Shown here: in pieces, positions 41,020 through 49,091 of the stretch
Position numbering within the stretch: the first letter of the stretch is position 1
Layout of the letters: each line of letters starts with the position of its first letter
NCBI GenBank assembly: GCA_965243175.1
Contig: OZ251532.1
Span: 3,844,001 to 3,908,000 of the forward strand
Reading direction: 5' to 3'
Length of the DNA: 64,000 bases
From: VXYL01 sp965243175
GTDB taxonomy: Bacteria > Pseudomonadota > Gammaproteobacteria > Pseudomonadales > Azotimanducaceae
The notes under the pieces: model-generated
The model's database searches: none
Told to the model about the DNA's origin: nothing
What the model saw: the letters and a program-made list of their open reading frames with translations, nothing else
Made by a program: the position numbers and the translations under genes

Positions 41020-42222
41020 CTAGCCGGGGCCGGTGGTGGCCGCGCCGAGTTCGCGCTCGATCTCGCGGTCCACGGCGGCCTTGGTGGTCAGATAGTCGCC
41101 GCCGGAGCTTTCGACGATGGCGGCGATGTCGTCGTGTTCGGACTTCCAGCGCGTCTTGCCGTTTGGCAACGTGACGACCTTCACGCGCACATCGCCCCAG
41201 GTCGTCGCCACGACGCGGCTTTCGCGCGGCAGCATCCGCTTGGCGACCTCGTGCATGCGGGCGCCGATGGTGGTGGACGCGGTGAAGAGTTCGCCGAGCA
41301 CGGCGTCGAGGTGCTGTTCCGCGACCAGAATGGACACCCGCGTTCCCGGCCGCGACTTCTTCATCACGATGGGCGTCAGGAAGACGTCCTTCGCGCCCTT
41401 GGCGAACAGCCCGTCCATCAGCGGCGCGAACGCTTCCGCCGGCATGTCGTCGATGTTGCAGGCCACTTCGAGGTTCGCTTCGGCCTCCATGCGCGCTTCG
41501 GTTTCGCCGAGTGTCAGGCGCAGCACGTTGGGGCGCGCGAAGTCCTTCTGCCCGACGCCGTAGCCGACCACTTCCGGCGTGAACGCGGACGGCGGCTCGA
41601 AGACGTCCACGGAACACTTCAGGATGGCGGCGCCGGTGGGCGTGGTCGCTTCGCCATCGACGCCGCCGTAGCGGCACGGCACGCCCTTCAACAGTGCCGC
41701 CGTGGCTGGCGCGGGCACGGGCAGCAGGCCGTGTTCGCAGCGCACCATGCCGCCGCCCACCTCCACCGGGCCGCAATGCACCACCGTTGCGCCGAGATGG
41801 CTCAAGCCGATGGCGGCGCCCACCACGTCGACGATGGAGTCCGTCGCGCCCACTTCGTGGAAGTGGATCTCTTCGACCGTCTTGCGGTGGATGCGGGCTT
41901 CCACGACCGCGATGGCCTCGAACATGGCGAACGCCCTCGCCCGCACGTCGGGCGGGTAGCCAGCCGCTTCCACCAGATTCCGAATGGCCTTGATGCCGCG
42001 CGCTGGGCGTTCGACGCCTTCGGCGAGCCGCACGGTCGCCCGGGTGCCGCCGATGCCCATCTTCATCGCGGGTTCCACCACAAGCTCGAACTCGCCGGCC
42101 AGCGGCAGCTTGCCGAGCTCGTGGCGCAGATGCGCCGCCGGCACGCCCACGTCGATGAGCGCGCCCAAGTGCATGTCGCCGGCGATGCCGGCGAAGCACT
42201 CGTAGTAAAGCGCTCTCGGCAA
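41020..42222 (-). CDS. larC: Nickel insertion protein LarC (pyridinium biscarboxylate nickel-chelatase)
   Basis: LarC inserts nickel into the pincer nucleotide. The 400-residue protein starts ALYYECFAGIAGDMHLGAL, with IHFHEVGATDSIVDVVGAA, GLLPVPAPATAALL, and the C-terminal half ANLEVACNIDDMPAE and KKSRPGTRVSILV. It is one uninterrupted frame, unlike Lactobacillus plantarum, where larC1/C2 are joined by ribosomal frameshifting. It is the first gene of larC-larB-larE. The nickel source may involve a transporter elsewhere. Confidence 0.94.
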   Translation of the reverse strand: MPRALYYECFAGIAGDMHLGALIDVGVPAAHLRHELGKLPLAGEFELVVEPAMKMGIGGTRATVRLAEGVERPARGIKAIRNLVEAAGYPPDVRARAFAMFEAIAVVEARIHRKTVEEIHFHEVGATDSIVDVVGAAIGLSHLGATVVHCGPVEVGGGMVRCEHGLLPVPAPATAALLKGVPCRYGGVDGEATTPTGAAILKCSVDVFEPPSAFTPEVVGYGVGQKDFARPNVLRLTLGETEARMEAEANLEVACNIDDMPAEAFAPLMDGLFAKGAKDVFLTPIVMKKSRPGTRVSILVAEQHLDAVLGELFTASTTIGARMHEVAKRMLPRESRVVATTWGDVRVKVVTLPNGKTRWKSEHDDIAAIVESSGGDYLTTKAAVDREIERELGAATTGPG

Positions 42223-42245
42223 CGCCGCAGCGCCCTTGCCGGGCC

Positions 42246-43478
42246 TTAGGCCAGCAGGCCGTGGACCGGGCGGCAGAAGTCGGCGATGGGAATGCCGTGC
42301 GTACAGGCGCTGGCGCAGGGCTGGCCGTCGCAGGAGATGCAGGCCTGGGCGTTGCCCTTCAGCAGCGCGTATTCCTCCCGCGCCTGGGCGAGGTCGCCGT
42401 AGTCCACGGCGTACATGCGCGTGCGGAGCACGTCGGCGATGGGCACGCCGAACGGGCAGGCGCCTTCGCAGTCGTTGCAGACGTGGCGGCAGTAGCTCTC
42501 GCCGTTCAGCGCCAGATAGCGCTCCAAGAGCCGGCGGTCGTCGTAGGCGAGCTCGCGCCAGCCGGAAGCGCCGAGGAATTCGTCGATCTTCTCCACGCTG
42601 TTCATCGAGATCACGGCGGCATCGACGTGCGGATTGGAGAGCACCCAGCGCAGCGCCGCCTGGGCGAAGGTGGCGCCGCCGGTCTCAAACGGGCGCATGT
42701 CGTTGAGGCGGGCGCCCTTGAGCGTCTTCATCACCGTGATGCCGACGTTCTTCTCCTTGCCCTTGGCCAGCGCGCGGGGCAGATCCTGCTGCGTGGCCAC
42801 GAAGTCCATCGACCGCGTGATGCCTTCGTAGAAGGCCGGGTCCTGGCCGAAGTTGTGGGCGACGAGCACGACGTCCGCGATGTCTTCGTCGAAGGCGTAG
42901 TCGAGACATTCGATGAGGCGACCGGCGTGGCCGGAGAGGCCGGAGAAGCGAATCTTGCCCTGCTCCTTCGCCCGCTCGATGAACGTGTGCCATTCCGGGT
43001 TCCGCACCACGGCGATGTCGTTGACGGCGTGGTTCATGTAGATGTCCACGTAGTCCATCTGCAAGCGCCGCAGCGAACCCTCCAAGCGCTCCATCAGCCA
43101 ATCCGCGCTGCTGTCGGCTTCCGTGACCACCTTGGAGGTGATGACGACTTTGTCCCGCTTGCCCTTGAGCGTCTCGCCCAGCACCGTCTCCGACTGGCCG
43201 CGTCGGTAGCTCTCGGCGGTGTCGAAGTAGTTGATGCCGCGTTCGAGCGCGAAATGCACGGCGTCCTCGCCACCGGCGCTGAGCCCGGAACTGCCGAAGG
43301 AGATGTCGGAGACGGAAAGGCCGGTGCGGCCCAGAGTGACGTAGCGGCGCACTTCCCCGGCCGGCATCCCGCTGGTTTGCGCGGCGACGCTCGCCAGCGG
43401 CAAGGCGGCGGACGCGGCTGCGCCCATGCGCAGGAAATCGCGACGGTTGGCGCCCGAAGGCTCGGCTTGATCAGACAC
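42246..43478 (-). CDS. Aldo/keto reductase with Tat signal and two 4Fe-4S-type cysteine clusters
   Basis: The 410-residue protein starts at a GTG (43478) after GGGGAGG and has a Tat-like signal (NRRDFLRMGAAASAALPLASVAA). The aldo/keto reductase barrel has the tetrad NYFDTAESY (Asp, Tyr), TSKVV (Lys) and DIYMNHAV (His). The C-terminus has CRHVCNDCEGACPFGVPI and CISCDGQPCASACTHGIPI, ferredoxin-like clusters. It is probably a periplasmic redox enzyme. It lies 24 bp before larC on the same strand, so an operon with the lar genes is possible; its substrate is unknown. Confidence 0.88.
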   Translation of the reverse strand: MSDQAEPSGANRRDFLRMGAAASAALPLASVAAQTSGMPAGEVRRYVTLGRTGLSVSDISFGSSGLSAGGEDAVHFALERGINYFDTAESYRRGQSETVLGETLKGKRDKVVITSKVVTEADSSADWLMERLEGSLRRLQMDYVDIYMNHAVNDIAVVRNPEWHTFIERAKEQGKIRFSGLSGHAGRLIECLDYAFDEDIADVVLVAHNFGQDPAFYEGITRSMDFVATQQDLPRALAKGKEKNVGITVMKTLKGARLNDMRPFETGGATFAQAALRWVLSNPHVDAAVISMNSVEKIDEFLGASGWRELAYDDRRLLERYLALNGESYCRHVCNDCEGACPFGVPIADVLRTRMYAVDYGDLAQAREEYALLKGNAQACISCDGQPCASACTHGIPIADFCRPVHGLLA

Positions 43479-43584
43479 GGCACCTCCCCGGTGACAGTGA
43501 CGAAAACGAGGACTGTAGATTACGCTTGTGTCGTGGCCTGCCGCAACGAGAGCCGGCGCCGAAATTCCGAGACCCTCCCAAGCC

Positions 43585-44589
43585 ATGACCATCGACCTGA
43601 AAACGCCCTACCTGCTCTTTCTCGGCGACGCCAAGGACGCGTTGGCGGCGAAGACCGGGCAGGGCATCGTCGATTGGCGACCGCAGCACGTCGTCGGCCA
43701 GTGGCGGCTGCCCGGCTGCGGCGCCGACCTCGGCGTGCCTGAACTCGCCGCCGAGGAAGCGGCCCGACGCGGCGCGCGAACGTTGATCGTCGGCGCAGTC
43801 AATCCCGGCGGCGTTCTGCCGCCGAGCTGGCAGGCGGCGCTGCTCGACGGTCTCGAACACGGGCTGGACATCGCAAGCGGCATGCACACGCGCTTGTCCA
43901 GTCTGCCGAGCGTCGCGGCAGCCGCATCGCGCTTCGAGCGCCAGCTGGTGGACGTGCGCCAAGCGCCGAGCGGACTGCGCACCGCCAGCGGCCGCAAGCG
44001 CCGCGGCAAGCGCCTGCTCACGGTGGGCACGGACTGTTCGGTGGGCAAGAAGTACGCGGCGCTCGCCATCGAACAAGCGCTGCGGGAACGCGGCGCGAAG
44101 GCGGACTTTCGCGCCACCGGGCAGACCGGCATTCTCATCAGCGGCAACGGCATCGCCATCGACGCGGTGGTGGCCGATTTCGCCGCCGGTGCAGCCGAGG
44201 CGCTCTCGCCCGACAACGACGACGACCATTGGGACGTCGTGGAAGGCCAAGGCTCGCTCTTCCATCCGTCGTTCGCGGGCGTGAGCCTGGCGTTGCTGCA
44301 CGGCACCCAGCCCGACGCCTTCGTGGTCTGCCACGAACCCACCCGCCGCACCATGCGCAACGTCGCCGCCCCCATCGCCAGCATCGGCGACGTCATCGAC
44401 CAGACCATCGCGCTGGGAGTGCTGACCAACCCAGCGATCCGCTGCGTGGGCATCTCCCTCAACACCGCCGCTATTGCCGAAGACGACGCCGAGCGCCTGG
44501 TGAAGGACACGCAGCAACGGTTCGCCCTGCCGACTTGCGATCCCCGACGGGGCGGCGTAGCGCCCATCGTCGATGCGTTGCTGGCTTGA
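43585..44589 (+). CDS. DUF1611-type P-loop protein, DgcN-like N-acyltransferase
   Basis: The 334-residue protein belongs to the DUF1611 family, whose DgcN member acts on D-glutamate. It has an N-terminal Rossmann-like domain (YLLFLGDAKDALAAKTGQGI) and a P-loop (LLTVGTDCSVGKKYAALAIEQAL), then RATGQTGILISGNGIAIDAVVADF and HWDVVEGQGSLFHPSFAGVSLALLHG. The following dgcA-like gene overlaps it by 4 bp (TTGA). In known cases DgcN acetylates D-glutamate and DgcA racemises N-acetyl-D-glutamate. The assignment to D-glutamate is by analogy. Confidence 0.8.
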   Translation: MTIDLKTPYLLFLGDAKDALAAKTGQGIVDWRPQHVVGQWRLPGCGADLGVPELAAEEAARRGARTLIVGAVNPGGVLPPSWQAALLDGLEHGLDIASGMHTRLSSLPSVAAAASRFERQLVDVRQAPSGLRTASGRKRRGKRLLTVGTDCSVGKKYAALAIEQALRERGAKADFRATGQTGILISGNGIAIDAVVADFAAGAAEALSPDNDDDHWDVVEGQGSLFHPSFAGVSLALLHGTQPDAFVVCHEPTRRTMRNVAAPIASIGDVIDQTIALGVLTNPAIRCVGISLNTAAIAEDDAERLVKDTQQRFALPTCDPRRGGVAPIVDALLA

Positions 44590-45566
44590 CGCCCGTGCCT
44601 GCCGCCCGAGCCAACGTCGAGAGCTGGCCGCTGGCCCGCCCCTTCACCATCGCCCGCGGCACCAAGACCGCCGCGGAAGTGGTGGTCGCAACCATCGCCG
44701 ACAACGAACACATCGGCCGCGGCGAGTGCGTGCCCTACCGCCGCTTCGGCGAATCCACGGCGCAAGTCGCCGCCGTCATCGACGCCTTCGACGGGCCTTT
44801 CCAGCGCACCGCGCTCATCGACGCGATGCCGCCGGGAGCGGCCCGCAACGCCCTCGACTGCGCCTTGTGGGATTTGGAGGCGAAGCGCGAAGGCAAACGC
44901 GCTTGGCAACTCGCCGGCGCGGAGAGGCCGGCCGCCGCGACCACGGCGTTCACGCTGAGCCTGCTCGAACCAGCCCAGCTTCGGGAACGATCGCAAGCCG
45001 AACGTCGCCGACCACTGCTGAAGATCAAGCTTGGCAGCGACGTGGAAGCGGACGTCGAGCGCCTTCGCATCGTCCGTTCCGCCGCGCCGCACGCACGCCT
45101 CGTCGTGGACGCCAACGAAGGCTGGAACATGGCCGCCCTCGACGCCTTCATGCCCGCCGCCGTAGCCGCCGAGGTGGCGCTCATCGAGCAGCCCCTGCCA
45201 GCCGCCGCGGACGCCGAACTCGCCCACTACCAGCCGCCGATCCCCCTCGCCGCCGACGAGAGCATCCACGACGGCAAGAACCTGGACGCAATCGCCCAGC
45301 GCTACCAAGCCGTCAACCTCAAGCTGGACAAGACCGGCGGCCTCACCCAAGCGTTGGCTTTGACGCAGGAAGCCGAGGCTCGGGGCCTTCTCGTGATGGT
45401 CGGCTGCATGGTCTGCACTTCCCTAGCCATCGCCCCCGCCTTGCTGCTCGCCGCACGGGCCCGGTTCGTAGACCTCGACGGCCCGCTGCTGCTGGCAAAG
45501 GACCGCTCGCCCGGCCTCGACTACCGCAACAACCAAGTCCACTGGCGCGATGGCGTTTGGGGCTGA
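44586..45566 (+). CDS. Enolase-superfamily epimerase/racemase, DgcA-like
   Basis: The 326-residue protein has the muconate-lactonising-enzyme fold. The catalytic lysines are in LKIKLG and NLKLDKTGG; metal ligands are in LVVDANEGW, LIEQPL and ADESI. The family includes dipeptide (L-Ala-D/L-Glu) epimerases and N-acetyl-D-glutamate racemase DgcA. The coupling to a DgcN-like gene favours the latter. The start is a TTG at 44586 overlapping the dgcN stop, or a GTG at 44595. The C-terminus ends VHWRDGVWG. Confidence 0.85.
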   Translation: MTPVPAARANVESWPLARPFTIARGTKTAAEVVVATIADNEHIGRGECVPYRRFGESTAQVAAVIDAFDGPFQRTALIDAMPPGAARNALDCALWDLEAKREGKRAWQLAGAERPAAATTAFTLSLLEPAQLRERSQAERRRPLLKIKLGSDVEADVERLRIVRSAAPHARLVVDANEGWNMAALDAFMPAAVAAEVALIEQPLPAAADAELAHYQPPIPLAADESIHDGKNLDAIAQRYQAVNLKLDKTGGLTQALALTQEAEARGLLVMVGCMVCTSLAIAPALLLAARARFVDLDGPLLLAKDRSPGLDYRNNQVHWRDGVWG

Positions 45567-45667
45567 GTTCCACATACGCGGTCTCGGCAGCGGTGCTACA
45601 GTTCGCAGTGATGGGAGCGCGACGTGGTTTTCGTCGGCGCTGCCGTGGCGCAAGGAACGCAGACCCA

Positions 45668-46390
45668 GTGCCGAGGAAAGTCAGACTTCATGCCGGCCCC
45701 AACGAGGCGATCGGCCCGGCTATTGCCCTCCTTGGTCGCTGGTTCAAACTCGACGGGGTCGTGATCGGTGGCGGGACGGCTTTGGAAGCCCGCTGGCACC
45801 ATCGGCGTTCAACGGATCTCGACCTGTTCGCGCCACTGCCGTACTTGTCCAACCTGCTGCGCGTGCCGAGGGACCGCTTCGAGAGGGAGTTGGCGGCGCA
45901 GGCGCGAGGAGAGAGCGCCAAAGCCTCGGCTGGGCTGGGGCAGATGCACACCGTCGTCTCTGGCGTACCCGTGTCGTTGTCTGGTACTCGCGGGTTTTGG
46001 ACGGAGGATCATGATCCTTGCGTTGAAGCATCGACTGGCATGCCGCTAGCGCCAAGCGCGGACATCTTGATGCGCAAGATGCAAGGGAGGGTGTTGGCCG
46101 AAGGTCGGGCGGTACCGCGGGACGCCTACGACTTCGTGGTCGCGCACGGCGTTGATCCGACCTCTTTCCGCGATGCCGTCGCACAGTTGGACGAAGACCA
46201 GTCCAACGCCATCGCCGACACCTTCGACGCCCTCGTCGATGAGCCGCCGACACGCGAAGGCCGCGGCGTCGAAGAGCCCACCTACCCCGACGTGCTGGAA
46301 CAGGGGCTGTGGAGGCTGGCGGCGCGAGCCTTCCAGCATCCGCAGCGGGAAGTGAAACTCTCGAAGAGAGCAAGTCGTGGACAAGGATGA
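45668..46390 (+). CDS. AbiEii/AbiGii-like nucleotidyltransferase (possible toxin)
   Basis: The 240-residue protein has the nucleotidyltransferase motif VIGGGTALEARWHHRRSTDLDLFAP (GG(T), and DxD), as in AbiEii/MenA-type toxins that add nucleotides to tRNA. The C-terminal half has RDAYDFVVAHGVDPTSFRDAV. GTG at 45668 has AAGGAA in front; an in-frame ATG at 45610 would add 19 residues. The usual AbiEi antitoxin gene is absent upstream. The next gene overlaps the end and could be the partner. Confidence 0.72.
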   Translation: MPRKVRLHAGPNEAIGPAIALLGRWFKLDGVVIGGGTALEARWHHRRSTDLDLFAPLPYLSNLLRVPRDRFERELAAQARGESAKASAGLGQMHTVVSGVPVSLSGTRGFWTEDHDPCVEASTGMPLAPSADILMRKMQGRVLAEGRAVPRDAYDFVVAHGVDPTSFRDAVAQLDEDQSNAIADTFDALVDEPPTREGRGVEEPTYPDVLEQGLWRLAARAFQHPQREVKLSKRASRGQG

Positions 46391-46916
46391 TCGGCTGCGG
46401 TTCGCGCCGCACAATCAGCGCGTCCATCCGCTGGAGACGTTCGACACGTCCACGGCCTCGTTGGTGATGGCGGCAAGCGATGCCGACGTTGGGCACGCCA
46501 AGTGGCTGCTCCTCAAGAAGCTCGCTGGCCACAGCTGCAAGGTGGCGTGGAACCGTGCCGAGGCGATCATCGCCGGCGCCGCTTCCGCGGACGAAGACGA
46601 ACGCGAGGGCCTGCGCGCGTTCTTCACCGAACTGGACGGGCCGGAGATCGCCCAGGTGATGCGCGCCGCGGGAGCGACGCCACGGCGTATGGCCGCGCTC
46701 TTCCTCGATCTGGACGTTCGCCAGTGGCAGGCCGTGCTCTGGGTCAACCAGTTCTCCAGCCATCCCGAGACGCCGGAAATGCGCTATTGGGACAAGTTCG
46801 CGCTCGGCCAGCTGCGCTTCGTGGACGGCAAACTCCAGCGCGGGAGCGGGCCGTTCGGGTGGGAGTCGTACGACGCGAAGGCGAGCGACCAGACTGGTTC
46901 CAGTGCGGATCCGTGA
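46377..46916 (+). CDS. Hypothetical protein coupled to the AbiEii-like gene
   Basis: I do not recognise this 179-residue, mostly helical protein. It starts at a GTG inside the nucleotidyltransferase gene (14-bp overlap) and reads VDKDDRLRFAPHNQRVHPLE. It then has ASDADVGHAKWLLLKKLAGHSCKVAWNRAEAII, REGLRAFFTELDGPEIAQVMRAAGATPRRMAALFLDL and FGWESYDAKAS. The overlap suggests joint expression, and a role as antitoxin is possible. No DNA-binding motif is obvious. Confidence 0.5.
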   Translation: MDKDDRLRFAPHNQRVHPLETFDTSTASLVMAASDADVGHAKWLLLKKLAGHSCKVAWNRAEAIIAGAASADEDEREGLRAFFTELDGPEIAQVMRAAGATPRRMAALFLDLDVRQWQAVLWVNQFSSHPETPEMRYWDKFALGQLRFVDGKLQRGSGPFGWESYDAKASDQTGSSADP

Positions 46917-46970
46917 GCGTGTGCGGCGAGGCGTGGCGGCCGTTCAACGCCGCCAATCCTTGCCGCCTGG

Positions 46971-47408
46971 TCAGTCCGCGGGATCGTCCGCCTGCAACGC
47001 CAAGGACACCGAGTTCAAGCAGTAGCGCAGGCCCGTCGGCGCCGGGCCGTCCGGGAACACGTGGCCGAGGTGGGCGTCGCAGCGGGCGCAGAGGACTTCC
47101 GTGCGCACCATGAACAGCGAGCGGTCCTTCTTCGTGGCGACGGCGTCCGCGGACATCGGCTCAGTGAAGCTCGGCCAGCCGGTGCCGGAATCGAACTTCG
47201 TGCTCGAGTGGAAGAGGGGCGCCCCGCAGCCACGGCAGTTGTAAGCGCCTTCGGTCTTCGTCCGCCAATACTCGCCGGTGAAGGCGCGTTCCGTGCCGGC
47301 GCGCCGCATGACCTGGTATTCGAGCGGCGTCAGCTCCGCCTTCCACTCGGCATCGCTCTTCACCACCTTCTCGGCCTCGTGGGCCAGGACCGCGGATTCC
47401 TCGGACAT
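46971..47408 (-). CDS. msrB: Peptide-methionine (R)-S-oxide reductase MsrB
   Basis: MsrB repairs the R form of methionine sulfoxide. The 145-residue protein has the zinc ligands CRGCG (~59) and CARC (~106), the GTGWPSF motif, GHVFPDGP and the catalytic cysteine in RYCLNSVSL (~130). The N-terminus lacks a signal peptide. The length is normal. It is divergent from the aquaporin gene. Confidence 0.96.
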   Translation of the reverse strand: MSEESAVLAHEAEKVVKSDAEWKAELTPLEYQVMRRAGTERAFTGEYWRTKTEGAYNCRGCGAPLFHSSTKFDSGTGWPSFTEPMSADAVATKKDRSLFMVRTEVLCARCDAHLGHVFPDGPAPTGLRYCLNSVSLALQADDPAD

Positions 47409-47547
47409 GGTTGCGCCTCTCCTCGTGCTCGCTGCGCGGTTGCGCCTTCAAGAGCGTGATTCTACCCTCTCGCCATCCCGCCAGCACCGTCCGAAATCGA
47501 CGATTCCGAGCGCTGCGAGCAACCCTGGACCGCGACGAAGAACGCCC

Positions 47548-48252
47548 TTGACAAGAAATTTCGACCGACCAGCGCCTAGCCCCGCGAACACGCTGCGCCG
47601 AGCGCTCGTCGCCGAGGGAGTCGGTACGACGCTGCTGTTGGCGGCCGTCGTCGGTTCCGGCGTCATGGCGGAGAACCTGGCCGCCGGCAACGACGCGGTG
47701 GCGCTGCTCGGCAACACGCTGGCCACCGGCGCAATGCTCGCCGTGCTCATCACGATCTTCGGGTCGACTTCCGGCGCTCACTTCAATCCCGCGGTCACCG
47801 CCGTCTTCCTGATTCGGCGGGAGATCGATTCCTGGCGAGCAGCGTCGTACGTCGCCGTGCAGCTTGCCGGCGCCGTCTCCGGCGTGGCGCTCGCGCATCT
47901 GATGTTCGACTTGGACGTGCTGCAAGTGGGCACGAAGGAGCGAACCGGCGGCGGCCAGTGGCTCGCGGAAGGCGTCGCCACGTTCGGCCTGGTCGCCACG
48001 ATCCTCCTGACCTCACGGCATCGTCCATCCGCCGTCGCCGCCATGGTCGGCCTCTACATCAGCGCCGGCTACTGGTTCACCGCCTCGACGTCGTTCGCCA
48101 ATCCTGCCGTGACGGTTGCTCGCGCCTTCACGGACACCTTCAGCGGCATCGCTCCGGCCCACGCGCCGGCGTTCGTCGCCGCCCAGCTCGTCGGTGCCGC
48201 CTTGGCCGCCGCGCTGTGCGCCTGGCTGTTGAAGGACGACGCCCGAGCCTAA
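47548..48252 (+). CDS. MIP-family aquaporin/glyceroporin
   Basis: The 234-residue membrane channel has six helices and the two pore motifs HFNPAVTAVFL and FANPAVTVARAF (NPA-type, both intact). The region between them, ASYVAVQLAGAVSGVALAHLM, is typical of AqpS/GlpF-like members; some such relatives carry arsenite or methylarsenicals. There is no arsenic gene nearby. The start is probably a TTG (47548), reading LTRNFDRPAPSPANTLRRALVAEGVGTTLL; no ATG fits. Confidence 0.88.
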   Translation: MTRNFDRPAPSPANTLRRALVAEGVGTTLLLAAVVGSGVMAENLAAGNDAVALLGNTLATGAMLAVLITIFGSTSGAHFNPAVTAVFLIRREIDSWRAASYVAVQLAGAVSGVALAHLMFDLDVLQVGTKERTGGGQWLAEGVATFGLVATILLTSRHRPSAVAAMVGLYISAGYWFTASTSFANPAVTVARAFTDTFSGIAPAHAPAFVAAQLVGAALAAALCAWLLKDDARA

Positions 48253-48259
48253 CGCGGCT

Positions 48260-48943
48260 TCAGGGTTTCAGCCTCGTGATCTTGATCGTACCCGTGTAGG
48301 AGATAAGCGGTGCCGAGGTTGTGAACTCCCATGGGCTCGGGAAGCGATGCTCGGGGCTTAGGTCCCCACTGCGAGTACCGCTAGGAACGGTGTAGATGCG
48401 TGAACCGTTGTCGAGTCGCCATGTATTTCCGAAAATTCTGAAACGCGGGCATTCGCTGGCGAACCGTCTGAGAGCCCGTCGGTTTATCTTTATGGTCGCG
48501 GTAGCGGATCCGTGGCAGAGCGGGTTGTCACTGTACGGCTGTTGCAACTCGACCAGATAGGTGCCTGCCGGCAGGCTGCTATCCGTGAACTCGTACGTTG
48601 TGCGGTTCACGGTGCCCTGAGGGAAACCAGGAATGGTGCTCCCCATCAGGAGAGTCTTACCGTAGCATTGCCTCTGGCCCGAACCCGCCATGCATCGACG
48701 ATCGTCAGGGACGGTCATGACGATGGCAACTTCGATCCTGGTCGCTGCGCTCTGCAGCGCCGTGATGGCGGATTGGGCCGTCGCCAAGGCCGTCTGCAGG
48801 CTGGCAACTTTGCTATCCAGAGCAGCGATGGAATTCAGGATGGCGTCCTGCACCTCCTTATGGGTCAGTTCATCTTCGGTGCTGAGTTCAGCGAACATCG
48901 GCATGGCCAAGAACATGGCTAGCAGTGCCATCAAATGTTTCAA
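48260..48943 (-). CDS. Exported protein of unknown function, low GC
   Basis: The 227-residue protein starts at a TTG (48943) preceded by GGGAGGGG and has a signal peptide (LKHLMALLAMFLAMPMFAELS). A short coiled-coil segment with SIAALDSKVASLQTALATAQSAITALQS follows, then a beta-rich domain with disulfide-type cysteines (RRCMAGSGQRQCYGK, NPLCHGSATATIKI, ASECPRFRIF). Its GC and codon use are clearly lower than in neighbours, indicating recent transfer. It could be a surface or tail-fibre-like protein. I see no homologue by eye. Confidence 0.6.
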   Translation of the reverse strand: MKHLMALLAMFLAMPMFAELSTEDELTHKEVQDAILNSIAALDSKVASLQTALATAQSAITALQSAATRIEVAIVMTVPDDRRCMAGSGQRQCYGKTLLMGSTIPGFPQGTVNRTTYEFTDSSLPAGTYLVELQQPYSDNPLCHGSATATIKINRRALRRFASECPRFRIFGNTWRLDNGSRIYTVPSGTRSGDLSPEHRFPSPWEFTTSAPLISYTGTIKITRLKP

Positions 48944-49091
48944 GGGTCCCCTCCCAACATGGTTCGGAATGCCCTGTCGCTCGCGCAACGGCATAGTCGT
49001 CAGCGGGAACATAGTGCCCAATGTGGGGCGAACGCAAGGCACGGAGACAGCCAGCTTCGCCGACGTGCTAGGCGGGCGGCCGCCCGCGGAC

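Noticed and set aside
41020..42222. Programmed frameshift in larC as in Lactobacillus plantarum
   Set aside because: The 400-residue frame is continuous from start to end, so no frameshift is needed.
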